Shown piece after piece: positions 34,904 to 43,750 of a stretch of DNA of 53,823 nucleotides (its first letter is position 1; every line of letters begins with the position of its first letter). The notes below the pieces were generated by a model. It was not told the DNA's origin, ran no database searches, and saw only the letters and a list, made by a program, of their open reading frames with translations. Source of the DNA: an uncultured Candidatus Peregrinibacteria bacterium. GTDB taxonomy: Bacteria > Patescibacteriota > Gracilibacteria > Peribacterales > Peribacteraceae. Made by a program: the position numbers and the translations under genes. Where the stretch lies: contig CALMES010000080.1 in NCBI GenBank assembly GCA_937863435.1, positions 1 through 53,823 on the forward strand, read 5' to 3'.

Positions 34904-36061
34904 ATGTTTACACAAAAAAAACACATCGTGCGCATGCTGACATCGATTGTCACAGCCCTGACAATGCTCGCGGGATACAGTGCAGCGGCTCAGACGACAG
35001 GCCCCCTCCTGTCTCTTGCGCCCCATTGCATTCTGCCGGAGCGCAGCGCATGTCCGAAATTTTCTATACGCGATGCCAAGACACTGCAGACAGACAGTCT
35101 AAAAGCCGGCGATATTCTAGACATCGATATTGTTGTCGTCTCTGATACTCCGCAGGATATCACCACTGTGCGCAGCTGGCTGGACTATGATCCGGCTCTG
35201 CTCGAAGCGCGCAGCGTCGAGTTGTTGTCGCCCCTCTCCATTCCGCTTCCCGGCGAACAATCAATCGACTCTCCAAACGGCGTGATAAAAATAGGCGGAA
35301 GCACAAAGGAGGGTCTGCCTTCCGGCGACACAGCGGTGGCGCGCGTCACGTTCCGCATTCTCTCCTCGGCAACGCCTGGTTCCATCCGCTTCCATAACTA
35401 CGCTCCTGGCGGGTCGGGGGAAACGTCTATTTCCCGTTCTGTTGGTACAGTGACCACCCCTCTCCTTGCCATCGCACCACCGTCGCTCACCATTGCGGTG
35501 GCCGGGACAGGCGAACATGCTGCAGCTGTCAGCTCCAGTGCGGCTGGCGCTGTCACTGCACAATCGTCTTTCACTCTTTTGCAGACGCAGAATCTGCGTG
35601 TAACGACAAAAGATAACGACCTCTTTCTGGGGTGGGATCCGCTCATGTCGAGCCAGCTTGCAGGCTATAACGTGTATTACGGCAACACTTCCGGACGCTA
35701 TCTGCAGCGGCGCAGTATCGGAAAGTCCTCAACGAGCCTTGTCCTGCGCGACCTGGACGTCGGTAAGCAGTACTTTATTGCGATACGCGGGTTTGATGCC
35801 AGCAATCAGGAAAGCGCGTTCAGTCAGGAAGTGGGGATTGTTGTCGGCCGCCCCGAAACCTCTACGGCGCCTCTGGATACCACTCCGTTTACGCAGGCGC
35901 CTCCACAGGGAAACCCGGTCCAGGCACACGGCGGCACGGCTGTAACAGAGTCCGGCGTGGGAAGCGATATCGCTCTGATCTGTCTTGTTTCTGCCTGCAT
36001 CGGTACTGCCTTTGCATGGCGACGCCAGTCCATGGCTTCTTCTCACTCCTCTCATGTATAA
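34904..36061 (+). CDS. Surface protein with cohesin-like and Fn3 domains
   Basis: The product is 385 residues. Signal peptide about 1-29 (ends SAAAQ); cohesin-like beta domain about 65-180 (LKAGDILDIDIVVVSD... TAVARVTFRI); Ala/Ser linker; fibronectin type III domain about 225-310 (LFLGWDPLMSSQLAGYNVYY... YFIAIRGFDASNQES). A C-terminal membrane helix (IALICLVSACIGTAFAW) with a short positive end follows. No LPXTG is present. Its 3' end overlaps the next ATG by 8 bp (translational coupling), so the two envelope proteins are probably made together. Confidence 0.82.
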   Translation: MFTQKKHIVRMLTSIVTALTMLAGYSAAAQTTGPLLSLAPHCILPERSACPKFSIRDAKTLQTDSLKAGDILDIDIVVVSDTPQDITTVRSWLDYDPALLEARSVELLSPLSIPLPGEQSIDSPNGVIKIGGSTKEGLPSGDTAVARVTFRILSSATPGSIRFHNYAPGGSGETSISRSVGTVTTPLLAIAPPSLTIAVAGTGEHAAAVSSSAAGAVTAQSSFTLLQTQNLRVTTKDNDLFLGWDPLMSSQLAGYNVYYGNTSGRYLQRRSIGKSSTSLVLRDLDVGKQYFIAIRGFDASNQESAFSQEVGIVVGRPETSTAPLDTTPFTQAPPQGNPVQAHGGTAVTESGVGSDIALICLVSACIGTAFAWRRQSMASSHSSHV

Positions 36062-37085
36062 CGCACTTGATTCATCGCAGTGGCACTCGACAGATGACGG
36101 CAGACAGGCAGACAATCATGCTGCTGCGTCTTCGGGCACTGTCCGCATAGAATCCGTCAATGAGCCGGTTCAAAACGATTATGTGCGTATCGATCCGTCT
36201 GCCCGTCCTGTCAATCTGGCGGCTTTTGCGGGAGTCGGCGTCGTGTTGCTGCTTGGCGCCATGTTCTATCTGGGCGTCGGGAATCTGCGCGGAGACCTGG
36301 TTCCGCAAGCGGCCGAGCAATCCATTATACTGACTGCAAACGGCTTTCAGCCATCAAACGTCACTCTCCCGGCCGGTTCCTCTATCAGCCTGAAAAACGA
36401 TACCGGACAGCCGCAGGTTATCAAATCAGACACCGAAAACGGTCCCATTCCCATTCCGCAGATTCTCTTCGATGCGACGCCGGTCCGTCTGACGGCCAGT
36501 GCCAGCATTCTTCCGGGAACTTATACCTATTACCCGGAAACGATGTCGGCTGATACCAGACTCATTATTATTGTGACAGCGCAGCAAGGCACAAATGCCG
36601 GCGTGCTTTCGTCCTCTTCCAGCTCAGCCGCAGTCCTGATGGATGATACGGCGACTATTCCGATTCCGTTTGATCTGCCTCCAGCATCGGCATCGGTCAA
36701 TGCATCGTCCCTGTCACCTTCGCCCTATACCTACCCGGCAGCAGCACCAGAAGCTGCTTCGTCAAGTTCCTCGAGCATTGCAACAATCACTGCGGCTGCA
36801 AACAGCAAAGACGGAAATGTTGTTCTCGATATTGCGCCGTCCATAACCGGATCATCGTCCAGTACTGTGACTTCGACTACATCACTTCCTACCAACCCTC
36901 TCACGGTCGGCAATGAAAAAAGGAGCACCGTTCCTGCATCCATCAGGAAAACAACCGCCCTGCACGGTGCAGCTTCGACACGACCTGTTCGTACCACGGC
37001 TTCGGGTCCCACGGAGTGGCTTCCTGTTATTTTGACTTTGCTGGTGTTCGGTGCGGTATCGCGGCGCATGCTGCAAGGCGCGTAA
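36054..37085 (+). CDS. Membrane protein with degenerate cupredoxin-like domain
   Basis: The product is 343 residues from ATG 36054. A cytoplasmic N-tail of about 50 residues leads to a membrane helix (LAAFAGVGVVLLLGAMFYLG). A cupredoxin-like domain follows (ILTANGFQPSNVTLPAGSSI... GTYTYYPETM). The usual copper ligands Cys and His at the end of this fold are missing (YYPETM), so metal binding is unlikely. A Ser/Ala/Thr-rich linker of about 130 residues and a second hydrophobic helix near the C-terminus (WLPVILTLLVFGAV) complete it. It is translationally coupled to the Fn3 protein. Confidence 0.78.
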   Translation: MYNALDSSQWHSTDDGRQADNHAAASSGTVRIESVNEPVQNDYVRIDPSARPVNLAAFAGVGVVLLLGAMFYLGVGNLRGDLVPQAAEQSIILTANGFQPSNVTLPAGSSISLKNDTGQPQVIKSDTENGPIPIPQILFDATPVRLTASASILPGTYTYYPETMSADTRLIIIVTAQQGTNAGVLSSSSSSAAVLMDDTATIPIPFDLPPASASVNASSLSPSPYTYPAAAPEAASSSSSSIATITAAANSKDGNVVLDIAPSITGSSSSTVTSTTSLPTNPLTVGNEKRSTVPASIRKTTALHGAASTRPVRTTASGPTEWLPVILTLLVFGAVSRRMLQGA

Positions 37086-37152
37086 AACCGTATGCAGCAG
37101 ACGCAATAAAGCCACCGACTGTGTCCACTCGTTTTCTGGCAGAAAGCGCTGA

Positions 37153-37168
37153 GATGATTGCAATCATC
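37153..37168. promoter_or_regulatory. Perfect 16-bp palindrome upstream of AEC gene
   Basis: GATGATTGCAATCATC is fully self-complementary and ends 31 nt before ATG 37200. It is a candidate operator. Confidence 0.5.
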
Positions 37169-37199
37169 GGCTCCTTTGCTTACCCTGCAGTGCCCCGCC

Positions 37200-38117
37200 A
37201 TGTTTTTCAACCTGATTCTGCGCATCGCTCCGTTGTACTCGCTGGTTGCCGCCGGTTGCATAGCCGGACGTTTTGCGCATGTCAAAAAGGAAAGCATTGC
37301 CAGCCTGATGCTCTATGTCCTCGACCCGGTTGTCATTTTCTATGCAACGCTGACTCTGACGATCAATGCACATACGTTGCTGCTGCCACTTTTCATGTTT
37401 GTTGCAGGGACGGTCCTGTGTCTTGTGACGTATCGTTTCAGCAAACTGTTTTGGACCGATGCTCATAGCAACATTCTGGCATTTTCAGCAGGAACGGGAA
37501 ACACCGGCTATTTCGGACTGCCGATTGCGGCGGCGCTGCTTGGCGACTGGACATATGGCACAATCGTTCTGTGCATGATGGGACTTGTGGTGTATCAGAA
37601 CACCATCGGTTTTTACATAACCGCCAAAGGGCACCATACGGTTGGCGAGAGCGTGCAAAAGCTGCTCAAACTGCCCGGACTGTATGCGTTTGCAGCCGGT
37701 CTTGCCGCTCAGGGCATGGCACTGCATCTGCCGGAAAGTATCAGTGTTCTTTTTTTGCAGACAAAATCCGCATACGGCATTCTGGGTATGATGCTCGTCG
37801 GATTGGGCGTATCGGATGTGCGCCGTCTTGCGGTTGACTGGAAGTTTACTGTTTTTGCATTTGCCTCCAAGTTCCTGCTGTGGCCGGCAGCCATCGGACT
37901 GTTCATTGTTTGCGATGTCCGGCTTCTGCACCTGTTTGCGCCTGCCACCCATCAGGTACTGCTTTTTCTGTCCACTGTGCCCATGGCGGCAACGACAGTG
38001 GTGTACGCTACCGAGCTGCGTATTGAGCCGCAGAAAACAGCGGTAACCGTGTTGCTCAGCACGCTTGTAGCAGCATGGTATATACCGATATTTACGACGC
38101 TGTTCATTCTTCGCTGA
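37200..38117 (+). CDS. AEC-family transporter
   Basis: The product is 305 residues from ATG 37200; the open frame begins earlier but MFFNLILRIAPLYSLVAAG is the natural first helix. About ten membrane helices are present. FSAGTGNTGYFGLPIAAALLG in the middle and TVPMAATTVVYATEL near the end are typical of the auxin-efflux-carrier/malate permease family. The substrate is unknown. Only 4 bp separate its stop from the convergent SLH gene. Confidence 0.9.
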   Translation: MFFNLILRIAPLYSLVAAGCIAGRFAHVKKESIASLMLYVLDPVVIFYATLTLTINAHTLLLPLFMFVAGTVLCLVTYRFSKLFWTDAHSNILAFSAGTGNTGYFGLPIAAALLGDWTYGTIVLCMMGLVVYQNTIGFYITAKGHHTVGESVQKLLKLPGLYAFAAGLAAQGMALHLPESISVLFLQTKSAYGILGMMLVGLGVSDVRRLAVDWKFTVFAFASKFLLWPAAIGLFIVCDVRLLHLFAPATHQVLLFLSTVPMAATTVVYATELRIEPQKTAVTVLLSTLVAAWYIPIFTTLFILR

Positions 38118-38121
38118 GTGC

Positions 38122-39303
38122 TTACTTCGGATTCGACAGATATTTCTGTACTACATAGCCGGTACGACCGTCAAAGAGACGCACCTGTGCCCAAACGCCT
38201 TCCCGATCCAGAACAGACACCACTGTGCCGGTGGGCATTTCAAACTGGCTGGCATGTTCCATAGACGGACCGCTGCGCACTTTCACGGGATGATTCACCA
38301 CCATCTGACCTGGCATGACTGCGGGTGCGTGAGGGATTGAGGAGGCGGAACCGGCAGAAGTCAGACTTGCCGGAACGTATCCGCCCGGAAGCAAAAGATA
38401 CGATGTGACGACATATCCCTCCGTACCGTCCATCAGGCGGATTTTGGACCATACCCCGTTTTCGGATTCCAGATTCACCACCGTGTTGGCTGGCAGCTGC
38501 ATGATGCTTCGATATTCCATTCCCATGCCGCTGCGCATATTCACCGGCTGCTTCACGAGCCGCTGACTCCCCGACAGCTGTATGGCAACAGACGAACTGG
38601 AAGATGTTCCTCCCGAGGTTGCGGCAGATGAGACACTTTGTACAGATTCGTCGGACAAGGCCGCACTGCTAGTGTGAACGGAACCGCTAAGGAGTGCGAG
38701 AATCTTGCAGATTTCGGCTCTGTTGATATATGCATCCGGCTGAATGGTATTCGTTCTCGCATCCCCCTGCATGATACCCGCTTCGGCCAAGGCCTCTACA
38801 GCTGCATAGTACTGATGTGTTTCCGGCAAATCTGAAAAATGCAGGTAGCCGCGCGGCTTTGACAGCCGGGATATTTCCATGAGGGTCTGTGCCACCGCCC
38901 CTCTGGAAGCGGGAGAATTCACATTCAAGCCTTTCCCGTAAACGGTAAGTCCCATTGCCTCCGCTGTTGCCACATACGGGGCCGCCCATGTGTTTGCGGC
39001 CGACAGGTTGTACGGCTCTCCCCCCACATCCGTATTGGTCATACGCATAATCATGGAGAGCGCTTCCGCATACGTAACGTTATTCGACGGTCCGAAATAC
39101 CCGTTTGGAAAACCGTTTGCGTCTTTATAGCCAGATGCAAACCCGCGCTGAACAGCCGCCTGCACGTAGGGCGCAAACCATTCATCCCGGGAAACATCCA
39201 CAAACGACTTCGGCATTGCGTCAGCAGCGCTTGCAATACCTGTAAGCGGAATCCAGACAGTCAGACAACCGGCAAGAAGACGCTGCAAAGAAAGAGTGCG
39301 CAT
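38122..39303 (-). CDS. SLH and SH3b surface protein
   Basis: The product is 393 residues. Signal peptide about 1-27 (ends ASA). Three SLH-like repeats occupy about 30-205 (FVDVSRDEWFAPYVQAAVQRG; AAPYVATAEAMGL; AEAGIMQGD...INRAEICKILA). A Ser/Thr linker follows, then two bacterial SH3 domains (VKQPVNMRSGMGMEYR... EGYVVTSYL; NHPVKVRSGPSMEH... GYVVQKYL). SLH domains bind secondary cell-wall polymer, and SH3b binds peptidoglycan or glycan. It probably anchors a surface layer. Confidence 0.93.
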   Translation of the reverse strand: MRTLSLQRLLAGCLTVWIPLTGIASAADAMPKSFVDVSRDEWFAPYVQAAVQRGFASGYKDANGFPNGYFGPSNNVTYAEALSMIMRMTNTDVGGEPYNLSAANTWAAPYVATAEAMGLTVYGKGLNVNSPASRGAVAQTLMEISRLSKPRGYLHFSDLPETHQYYAAVEALAEAGIMQGDARTNTIQPDAYINRAEICKILALLSGSVHTSSAALSDESVQSVSSAATSGGTSSSSSVAIQLSGSQRLVKQPVNMRSGMGMEYRSIMQLPANTVVNLESENGVWSKIRLMDGTEGYVVTSYLLLPGGYVPASLTSAGSASSIPHAPAVMPGQMVVNHPVKVRSGPSMEHASQFEMPTGTVVSVLDREGVWAQVRLFDGRTGYVVQKYLSNPK

Positions 39304-39476
39304 AGAGTGTTATCAGGTGAATGAGTATGATACTCAAAGCCGCCCTGCGTATCTATCGAATGGGAACTATTTTAACGGAGGATCAAGAGGGAAATTCTCT
39401 AACAAATGTCTTTGTCTCAAGGTTGTTTCAGATACTGATTTATAATTGTTTTACTGCATTCAAACGCTACGGAGGT

Positions 39477-39499
39477 CACCCTTCGCGTTGTGAAGGGTG
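39477..39499. repeat. Hairpin at the 3' end of tRNA-Tyr
   Basis: CACCCTTC (39477-39484) pairs with GAAGGGTG (39492-39499) and overlaps the encoded CCA. It may act as a terminator or a processing signal. Confidence 0.45.
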
Positions 39500-39583
39500 G
39501 TGGGCCGGGCTGGATTCGAACCAGCGAAGACAGAAGTCAGCAGATTTACAGTCTGCCGCGTTTGGCCACTTCGCTACCGACCC
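39498..39583 (-). tRNA. tRNA-Tyr (GTA)
   Basis: A class II tRNA of 86 nt on the minus strand: acceptor GGGTCGG/CCGGCCC, discriminator A, encoded CCA. The anticodon loop CTGTAAA gives anticodon GTA. T-loop GTTCGAATC. No intron. Confidence 0.96.
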
Positions 39584-39769
39584 ATGCAGAGAAAGAACGG
39601 AATGCGTCTGTGTATCGTACTGTCGCAGCTGCCGAGCCGTAAAGCCATGAATAGAGCGGTTCCCGCCCTGTCAGCCGCACGACAGCCTGCAGATTGTACT
39701 GAAGGATTTGACTATTTTCAATGTATCGTTGCTTTTCATGCTGGCGTTGCACGCACTGTCTCCCCGTGT

Positions 39770-40276
39770 TTATACATTCTTTAATCCGTTTCGGATTTCC
39801 TGCCTTCCGCTGTCTACGACTGCCTCGTGATTTCTGTTTGCCGACTTGTATTCCAGATAGACTTTCATTGTGCGGATTCTCTCCACTCTCTCCTCTTGCG
39901 GCCGGAAACATTGCGCTATCTGTATTTTTTCATCTTTGCGGAAAAATCCGTCCTGAAGATCCGGTACTGTCTGCACATGTCCGAAAAGATAAAAGTCCAG
40001 TTCATTCAATACACCGGCATTGGATGCACTCACCAGAAGATTTCTGGATTCGATCAACTGCAGCAGCAGGTACTCCGTATGAGTATTCTCATTGTCTACA
40101 TCCTGAAAATGTATGATACGTGACAAATACTCAGTGATTCTTGTTTTTTTCTGCTGGTGCTCATCGAGAAAAAGCCTGACGGCATGAGAGAGAGTGAATT
40201 GCTTTCCAAAATACTCGAAAACGAACGGCTCGTCGGCCGGGACGATGTCAGGTTGCGGTGCGTCGGGGTGGTGCAT
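39770..40276 (-). CDS. Hypothetical protein downstream of exporter
   Basis: From ATG 40276 the product is 168 residues (the frame allows 173). It is Glu/Arg/Gln-rich and soluble. The central segment TEYLLLQLIESRNLLVSASN looks helical, and no domain is recognised. It begins about 24 nt after the second permease gene on the same strand and may be the last gene of the exporter operon. Confidence 0.55.
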   Translation of the reverse strand: MHHPDAPQPDIVPADEPFVFEYFGKQFTLSHAVRLFLDEHQQKKTRITEYLSRIIHFQDVDNENTHTEYLLLQLIESRNLLVSASNAGVLNELDFYLFGHVQTVPDLQDGFFRKDEKIQIAQCFRPQEERVERIRTMKVYLEYKSANRNHEAVVDSGRQEIRNGLKNV

Positions 40277-40299
40277 GATGGAATATTGCAAAAGAAGAG

Positions 40300-41514
40300 C
40301 TACTCAAATCTGAGGGCTTCCATAGGGCTCAGATTGGAGGCACGACGGGCAGGATAGATGCCAAACAGCAATCCTGTTCCAACCGCCATGGCGACTGCCA
40401 GCAAAACAGACGGAATTGAAAGCACGAAGCTGAAGTTGCCAAGAACACGGTTTGCAACGAGCGACATAATCCAGCCTGACGTGCCGCCAATTACTATACC
40501 GACCAGCCCGCCAGAGACGGTAAGAGCGACTGCCTCGAACAAAAATTGCAGTAAAATGTCCCGCTTGCTGGCACCAACCGCCTTGCGAAGGCCGATTTCC
40601 TTGGTGCGCTCGGTGACGGATACAAGCATGATATTCATAATGCCGATGCCGCCTACCAGCAGGGAGATCGCTGCTACCAGCGACAGGAAAATGGTGAGTC
40701 CGAGCGTGACAGAACTCACAATCGCCGTAATCTGATCGGCGGAACGTGCGATAAAATCATCCTTGTCGGGATCGTTGAGCGGGTTGGAAATACGGTGACG
40801 CTGACGCAATAGCTGCGTCACATCCTCTTTGGCTATCTGCTGATCGCCTACCGTTTTGAGCGTGATGTACGACAAGTACGTTTGTCCGGTTATCGCTTTT
40901 GCCGAAGAGTAAGGCATCACAATAACCGAATCCAGATTGGCCAGCAGGGATGATGCGGCTTTTTGCAGAACCCCGACGACAGTGAAGGATGATCCTCCGA
41001 TTTTCACGACTTTGCCAAGCACGTTGGATCCGCCGAACAGATCGCTGGCAGCCTGAGGGCCGATGACAATGACAGATTTTGCCCCGTCTTCATCCGCCTG
41101 CTCCAGAAGTCTGCCTGAATCGAGTTTCAGTGAATAGTTGGCAAAAACGACGTTGTAGCTGCCGAGAATCGTCGGGGAAACAGATTCTTTGCCATACTCA
41201 ACTTTTTTTCCCACCAAAATGACCGGCGTCGAATTTTCGACTGTCGACAGGCGTTTCACGGCAAGATAATCCTCGTACGTAAGAGAGTCGAGCTTGCTGC
41301 CTGCGCGCTGCAAGCCAACCGGAAAAATATCCATGGTATTGGTGCCAACCGATTCAATCGTGGTCAGAATATAGTTCTGGAAGCTCCTTCCCATACTTAC
41401 CATCAGCACCACCGACGCCACGCCGATAATGATGCCGAGGGCTGTCAGTATCGATCGGGATTTGTTGACCGTAATACCGTTGAAGGCCGTATTGAGGGTA
41501 TCTTTGAGTAACAT
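40300..41514 (-). CDS. MacB-type ABC permease (second copy)
   Basis: The product is 404 residues. Topology is that of MacB/FtsX proteins: helix 1 (ILTALGIIIGVASVVLMVSMG), a periplasmic or extracellular MacB_PCD domain of about 230 residues, then three helices with GGIGIMNIMLVSVTERTKEIG. The ending PARRASNLSPMEALRFE is the family hallmark. It is a paralogue of the gene at 41625. It follows that gene after a 110-nt spacer with an inverted repeat. Confidence 0.93.
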   Translation of the reverse strand: MLLKDTLNTAFNGITVNKSRSILTALGIIIGVASVVLMVSMGRSFQNYILTTIESVGTNTMDIFPVGLQRAGSKLDSLTYEDYLAVKRLSTVENSTPVILVGKKVEYGKESVSPTILGSYNVVFANYSLKLDSGRLLEQADEDGAKSVIVIGPQAASDLFGGSNVLGKVVKIGGSSFTVVGVLQKAASSLLANLDSVIVMPYSSAKAITGQTYLSYITLKTVGDQQIAKEDVTQLLRQRHRISNPLNDPDKDDFIARSADQITAIVSSVTLGLTIFLSLVAAISLLVGGIGIMNIMLVSVTERTKEIGLRKAVGASKRDILLQFLFEAVALTVSGGLVGIVIGGTSGWIMSLVANRVLGNFSFVLSIPSVLLAVAMAVGTGLLFGIYPARRASNLSPMEALRFE

Positions 41515-41624
41515 GAGTTGAGTGATTGAGTGAGTGAGAGGATTGAAGGAATGAACAGTGGATGCCTGGCAATGTACTTTGACTGAAGACCTGATAATGA
41601 CATCTGGTTACTGACTGTCAGCTG

Positions 41625-42845
41625 TCACTCGTAACGGAGAGCTTCGATAGGATGTAAATTCGCCGCTCTGCGAGCCGGAGCTATGCCGAATACAAGGCCG
41701 GTGATCGCCGCCATGGCAAATGCCGCAATCATGGAAGGAACCGAAATGGCAAAAGCGTAGGTGCCGAGAAAATTCTTCACCACCATAGCCGCAATGTACG
41801 CGAAGCCGATACCTATCAACATGCCGATTACTCCACCGACAGACGTAAGAAGCACTGATTCAATCAGAAATTGTCGCAGGACATCTGTACTCTTGGCGCC
41901 TACCGCTTTGCGCAACCCGATTTCACGCGTGCGCTCGGTGACGGACACGAGCATGATGTTCATGATGCCGATACCGCCGACGATCAGAGAGATAGTGGCG
42001 ATTGTTGTGATGAACATGGTCAGTCCCAGCGATACCCCGCCTAATATCTGACTGGCCTGTTCTGAGGAATGAATGATGAAGTCATCTTTCTTTTCGTCAT
42101 CTTTGGGATTGTCTATACGATGCGTGCGGCGCAGCAGATACTTTACATCGTCAAACGCGATATCGAATGCACCGGTGGAAAGCATGGTGATATAGTTCAC
42201 GTACGGCTGCTTGGTCACATCTTTCGCCACAGTAAACGGAACGTAGATGCGGTTGTCGGCACTCTGGAAAAACTGCGATCCCAGCGCCTTGGTGACGCCG
42301 ATGACCGTAAAATGCTCGTTGCCGATTTTGATGCGTTTACCGATGGGATTTGTCTGACCGAAAAACTTGTCGGCAACTTCGGGACCGATCATGGCGACCT
42401 TGGCGGCTCCGTCTATGTCATCCGATTCCAGCATTCTGCCGGACGTGACCGACAAATCCGCATTGTTGAAGTATTCAATGGTAATTCCCTGCACCTGCGG
42501 ATTGCCCTCCTGGCTGCCGTAGGTCACTTTTCCCGGTACGAAAATGACGGGGGCGACGCTTGTGATGGTTTTAAGCTGTCTGAGCTGATCGATATCACTG
42601 AATGTCAGGCTGTCACTTCCGGCTCCAGCAGCCCGTCCCTCCTCCTGTCCGGGGAAAATAATCATGCTGTTGGTTCCAAGGCTGCTGATCTGACTCAGAA
42701 TAACGCCTTTCATACTGGCCCCGATAGCGCTCATCAGCACTACTGCGCCGACTCCGATTATGATCCCGAGCATCGTCAGCATCGCCCGTGACTTGTTAGC
42801 GGAAACCGAGCGGAATGCGATGGTGAAGGTATCGCGGAGTCGCAT
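41625..42845 (-). CDS. MacB-type ABC permease (first copy)
   Basis: The product is 406 residues with the same four-helix MacB/FtsX plan (MLTMLGIIIGVGAVVLMSAIG; GGIGIMNIMLVSVTERTREIG; PARRAANLHPIEALRYE). With the ATPase and the adaptor it forms a MacAB-like exporter. Two permeases with one ATPase suggest a heterodimeric membrane part, whereas MacB itself is a homodimeric fusion. It is preceded by a 152-bp spacer with repeated GAAT/TTCGTT words. Confidence 0.93.
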   Translation of the reverse strand: MRLRDTFTIAFRSVSANKSRAMLTMLGIIIGVGAVVLMSAIGASMKGVILSQISSLGTNSMIIFPGQEEGRAAGAGSDSLTFSDIDQLRQLKTITSVAPVIFVPGKVTYGSQEGNPQVQGITIEYFNNADLSVTSGRMLESDDIDGAAKVAMIGPEVADKFFGQTNPIGKRIKIGNEHFTVIGVTKALGSQFFQSADNRIYVPFTVAKDVTKQPYVNYITMLSTGAFDIAFDDVKYLLRRTHRIDNPKDDEKKDDFIIHSSEQASQILGGVSLGLTMFITTIATISLIVGGIGIMNIMLVSVTERTREIGLRKAVGAKSTDVLRQFLIESVLLTSVGGVIGMLIGIGFAYIAAMVVKNFLGTYAFAISVPSMIAAFAMAAITGLVFGIAPARRAANLHPIEALRYE

Positions 42846-42997
42846 GGGGAGAATGTAGAATTCAGAATTGAGAATGAGGAATGGAAAGATTCGTTGATTC
42901 GTTTCTGGTTTGTTCGTTGCCTGTTTCGAACTTGGTTCTTTGATCTTCGTATTTTTTGTCTTTGTATCTTGTTTCTTGATTATTTATTCAATCAAAT

Positions 42998-43750
42998 TTA
43001 TTTCAAATGAGATTCGCTACCGGCCATAACCCGCTTGAAATCCCGGCTATCGGACGCTATTTTCCCGTCGAGAATATGGATGATACGCTCGGCATGCTGG
43101 GCTGTTTTCTGCTCGTGTGTGACAAGGATGATGGTGTGACCCTGCCTGTGGAGATCCTGCAGTGTCGTCATAATCTGCACGCCCGATGCGGAATCAAGGT
43201 TACCCGTAGGCTCATCCGCGAAAATGATTTTCGGATTGGTGACCAGTGCACGGGCGATGGCGACACGCTGCTGCTGACCGCCCGACAGCTGATTGCTGAG
43301 GTTGTTCACCTTGTCGGACAGCTTGACGATTTCTATGGCGTCGAGCGTGCGCTTGCGGCGCTCCGATTCGGGAATTGTGGGGTGGTACAGCAGGGGCAAA
43401 ATGACGTTGTTATAGACGCTGGTCTTGGGAATGAGGTTGAAGGACTGGAACACGAAGCTGACGAGCGTGGCGCGAATAACGGCAAGTTCGTCATCTTCCA
43501 TGCGATCGATAGGCTTTCCCTGGAAGATGTATTCACCCTTCGTCTGGGAATCCAGAAAACCGAGAATGTGCATGAGCGTTGATTTTCCCGACCCCGACGG
43601 TCCCATGATGGACACGAACTCGCCTTCGTTGATTGTCAGATCGATCCCGTGCAGCACGCTGGTCTCCATGTCGCCGTTGAAGTACGACTTCTGCAGTCCT
43701 TTGACGACAATAAGGGGATGGCCGGCGTGAGAAGGATTATGATGGTGCAT
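42998..43750 (-). CDS. ABC transporter ATPase, LolD/MacB type
   Basis: The product is 250 residues. Walker A GPSGSGKST, Q-loop in FVFQSFNLIP, signature LSGGQQQRVAIARAL, Walker B IIFADEPTGNLDS and the switch His in ILVTHEQ are all intact. The DEPTGNLDS form places it in the MacB/LolD/FtsE group. It abuts the adaptor gene directly (43750/43751) and is the energy module of the exporter. Confidence 0.97.
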   Translation of the reverse strand: MHHHNPSHAGHPLIVVKGLQKSYFNGDMETSVLHGIDLTINEGEFVSIMGPSGSGKSTLMHILGFLDSQTKGEYIFQGKPIDRMEDDELAVIRATLVSFVFQSFNLIPKTSVYNNVILPLLYHPTIPESERRKRTLDAIEIVKLSDKVNNLSNQLSGGQQQRVAIARALVTNPKIIFADEPTGNLDSASGVQIMTTLQDLHRQGHTIILVTHEQKTAQHAERIIHILDGKIASDSRDFKRVMAGSESHLK

